From FW021-bin31 sp036278455 (GTDB lineage Bacteria; Bacteroidota; Bacteroidia; Chitinophagales; Chitinophagaceae): 7,993 bases of DNA. Of the stretch, positions 7,823-7,993 are shown piece by piece. The notes beneath the pieces are model-generated. The model made no database searches, was not told the DNA's origin, and saw only the letters and a program-made list of their open reading frames with translations. The translations under genes and the position numbers were made by a program. Within the stretch, counting starts at the first letter, position 1. Each line of letters starts with the position of its first letter. The stretch is from the NCBI GenBank assembly GCA_036278455.1, contig DASULB010000108.1, positions 1-7,993 of the forward strand, in the 5' to 3' direction.

Positions 7823-7993
7823 ATGAAAAAAATTTTGACGGGCGGATGCCTGACGCTGGCGGCGCTTGTTTTTACCCAGGCTTTAATGGCGCAAACGCCC
7901 TACAAATTTGATTTTGGTACAGGGAAAATACAAACAGGATACAAGCAGGTGACCGCTGTCACCCGGTACACGCCCGGGTCGGGTTACGGATTT
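7823..7993 (+). CDS. N-terminus of a secreted pectin-type enzyme, probably rhamnogalacturonan acetylesterase (CE12); 3' end outside window
   Basis: Only 57 residues are visible. Residues 1-23 form a type I signal peptide (MKKILTGGCLTLAALVFTQ, then LMA before Q24). The mature N-terminus TPYKFDFGTGKIQTGYKQVT followed by TRYTPGSGYGF matches the start of a beta-sandwich (galactose-binding-like) domain that, from memory, precedes the SGNH esterase domain in Bacteroidota rhamnogalacturonan acetylesterases and in Bacillus YxiM. Such an enzyme would remove acetyl groups from the galacturonic acid residues of rhamnogalacturonan I, which suits a neighbour of GH105. The same N-terminal domain also occurs on other pectin-active enzymes, so a lyase or glycosidase with this domain is possible. 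ATG 7823 is chosen because it gives a compact MKK-type signal peptide; the in-frame ATG at 7796 is an alternative. The SGNH catalytic residues lie beyond the window and cannot be checked. Confidence 0.6.
   Translation, partial: MKKILTGGCLTLAALVFTQALMAQTPYKFDFGTGKIQTGYKQVTAVTRYTPGSGYGF

Overview
The window is a run of five co-directional (+ strand) genes with almost no non-coding space. It reads as the enzyme-encoding part of a carbohydrate (polysaccharide) utilisation locus from a fairly GC-rich member of the Bacteroidota; a Chitinophagaceae-like organism is my best guess. The evidence is the protein families, the lack of clear Shine-Dalgarno sites, the A-rich leaders before some starts, and signal peptides that all end in Ala followed by Gln. 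No rRNA, tRNA, mobile element, CRISPR array or convincing terminator was seen. No SusC/SusD pair or regulator is present, so the rest of the locus must lie outside the window.

Layout: (1) 2-1210, the C-terminal ~402 residues of a large protein that resembles the C-terminal part of DUF4450-type proteins; (2) 1207-4122, a secreted 971-residue glycoside hydrolase family 2 enzyme, overlapping gene 1 by ATGA; (3) 4164-6371, a secreted 735-residue protein that looks like a remote relative of GH67 alpha-glucuronidases; (4) 6428-7753, a secreted GH105 (Glyco_hydro_88-like) unsaturated uronyl hydrolase; (5) 7823 to the window end, the first 57 residues of a secreted protein whose N-terminus resembles that of rhamnogalacturonan acetylesterases (CE12) and related pectin enzymes. 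Gaps between genes are -4, 41, 56 and 69 bp, consistent with one operon.

Taken together, the genes suggest periplasmic breakdown of a uronic-acid-containing plant polysaccharide. Rhamnogalacturonan I or another acidic, galactose-bearing pectin or arabinogalactan fits best. GH105 removes the unsaturated uronate left by a polysaccharide lyase, which is not in this window. GH2 would remove a beta-linked galactose- or glucuronic-acid-type sugar. A CE12 esterase would remove acetyl groups. The GH67-like protein would plausibly act on a uronic acid linkage. The substrate assignment is inference from the gene set; the family calls for genes 2 and 4 are firm.

The most interesting points are the GH67-like protein, which keeps plausible counterparts of all three GH67 catalytic carboxylates in a very divergent sequence; the extra C-terminal alpha/beta domain on the GH2 enzyme; a lysine-rich 11-codon mini-ORF that fills the gap before the GH67-like gene and ends one base before its start; and Gln at the mature N-terminus of all four visible exported proteins.
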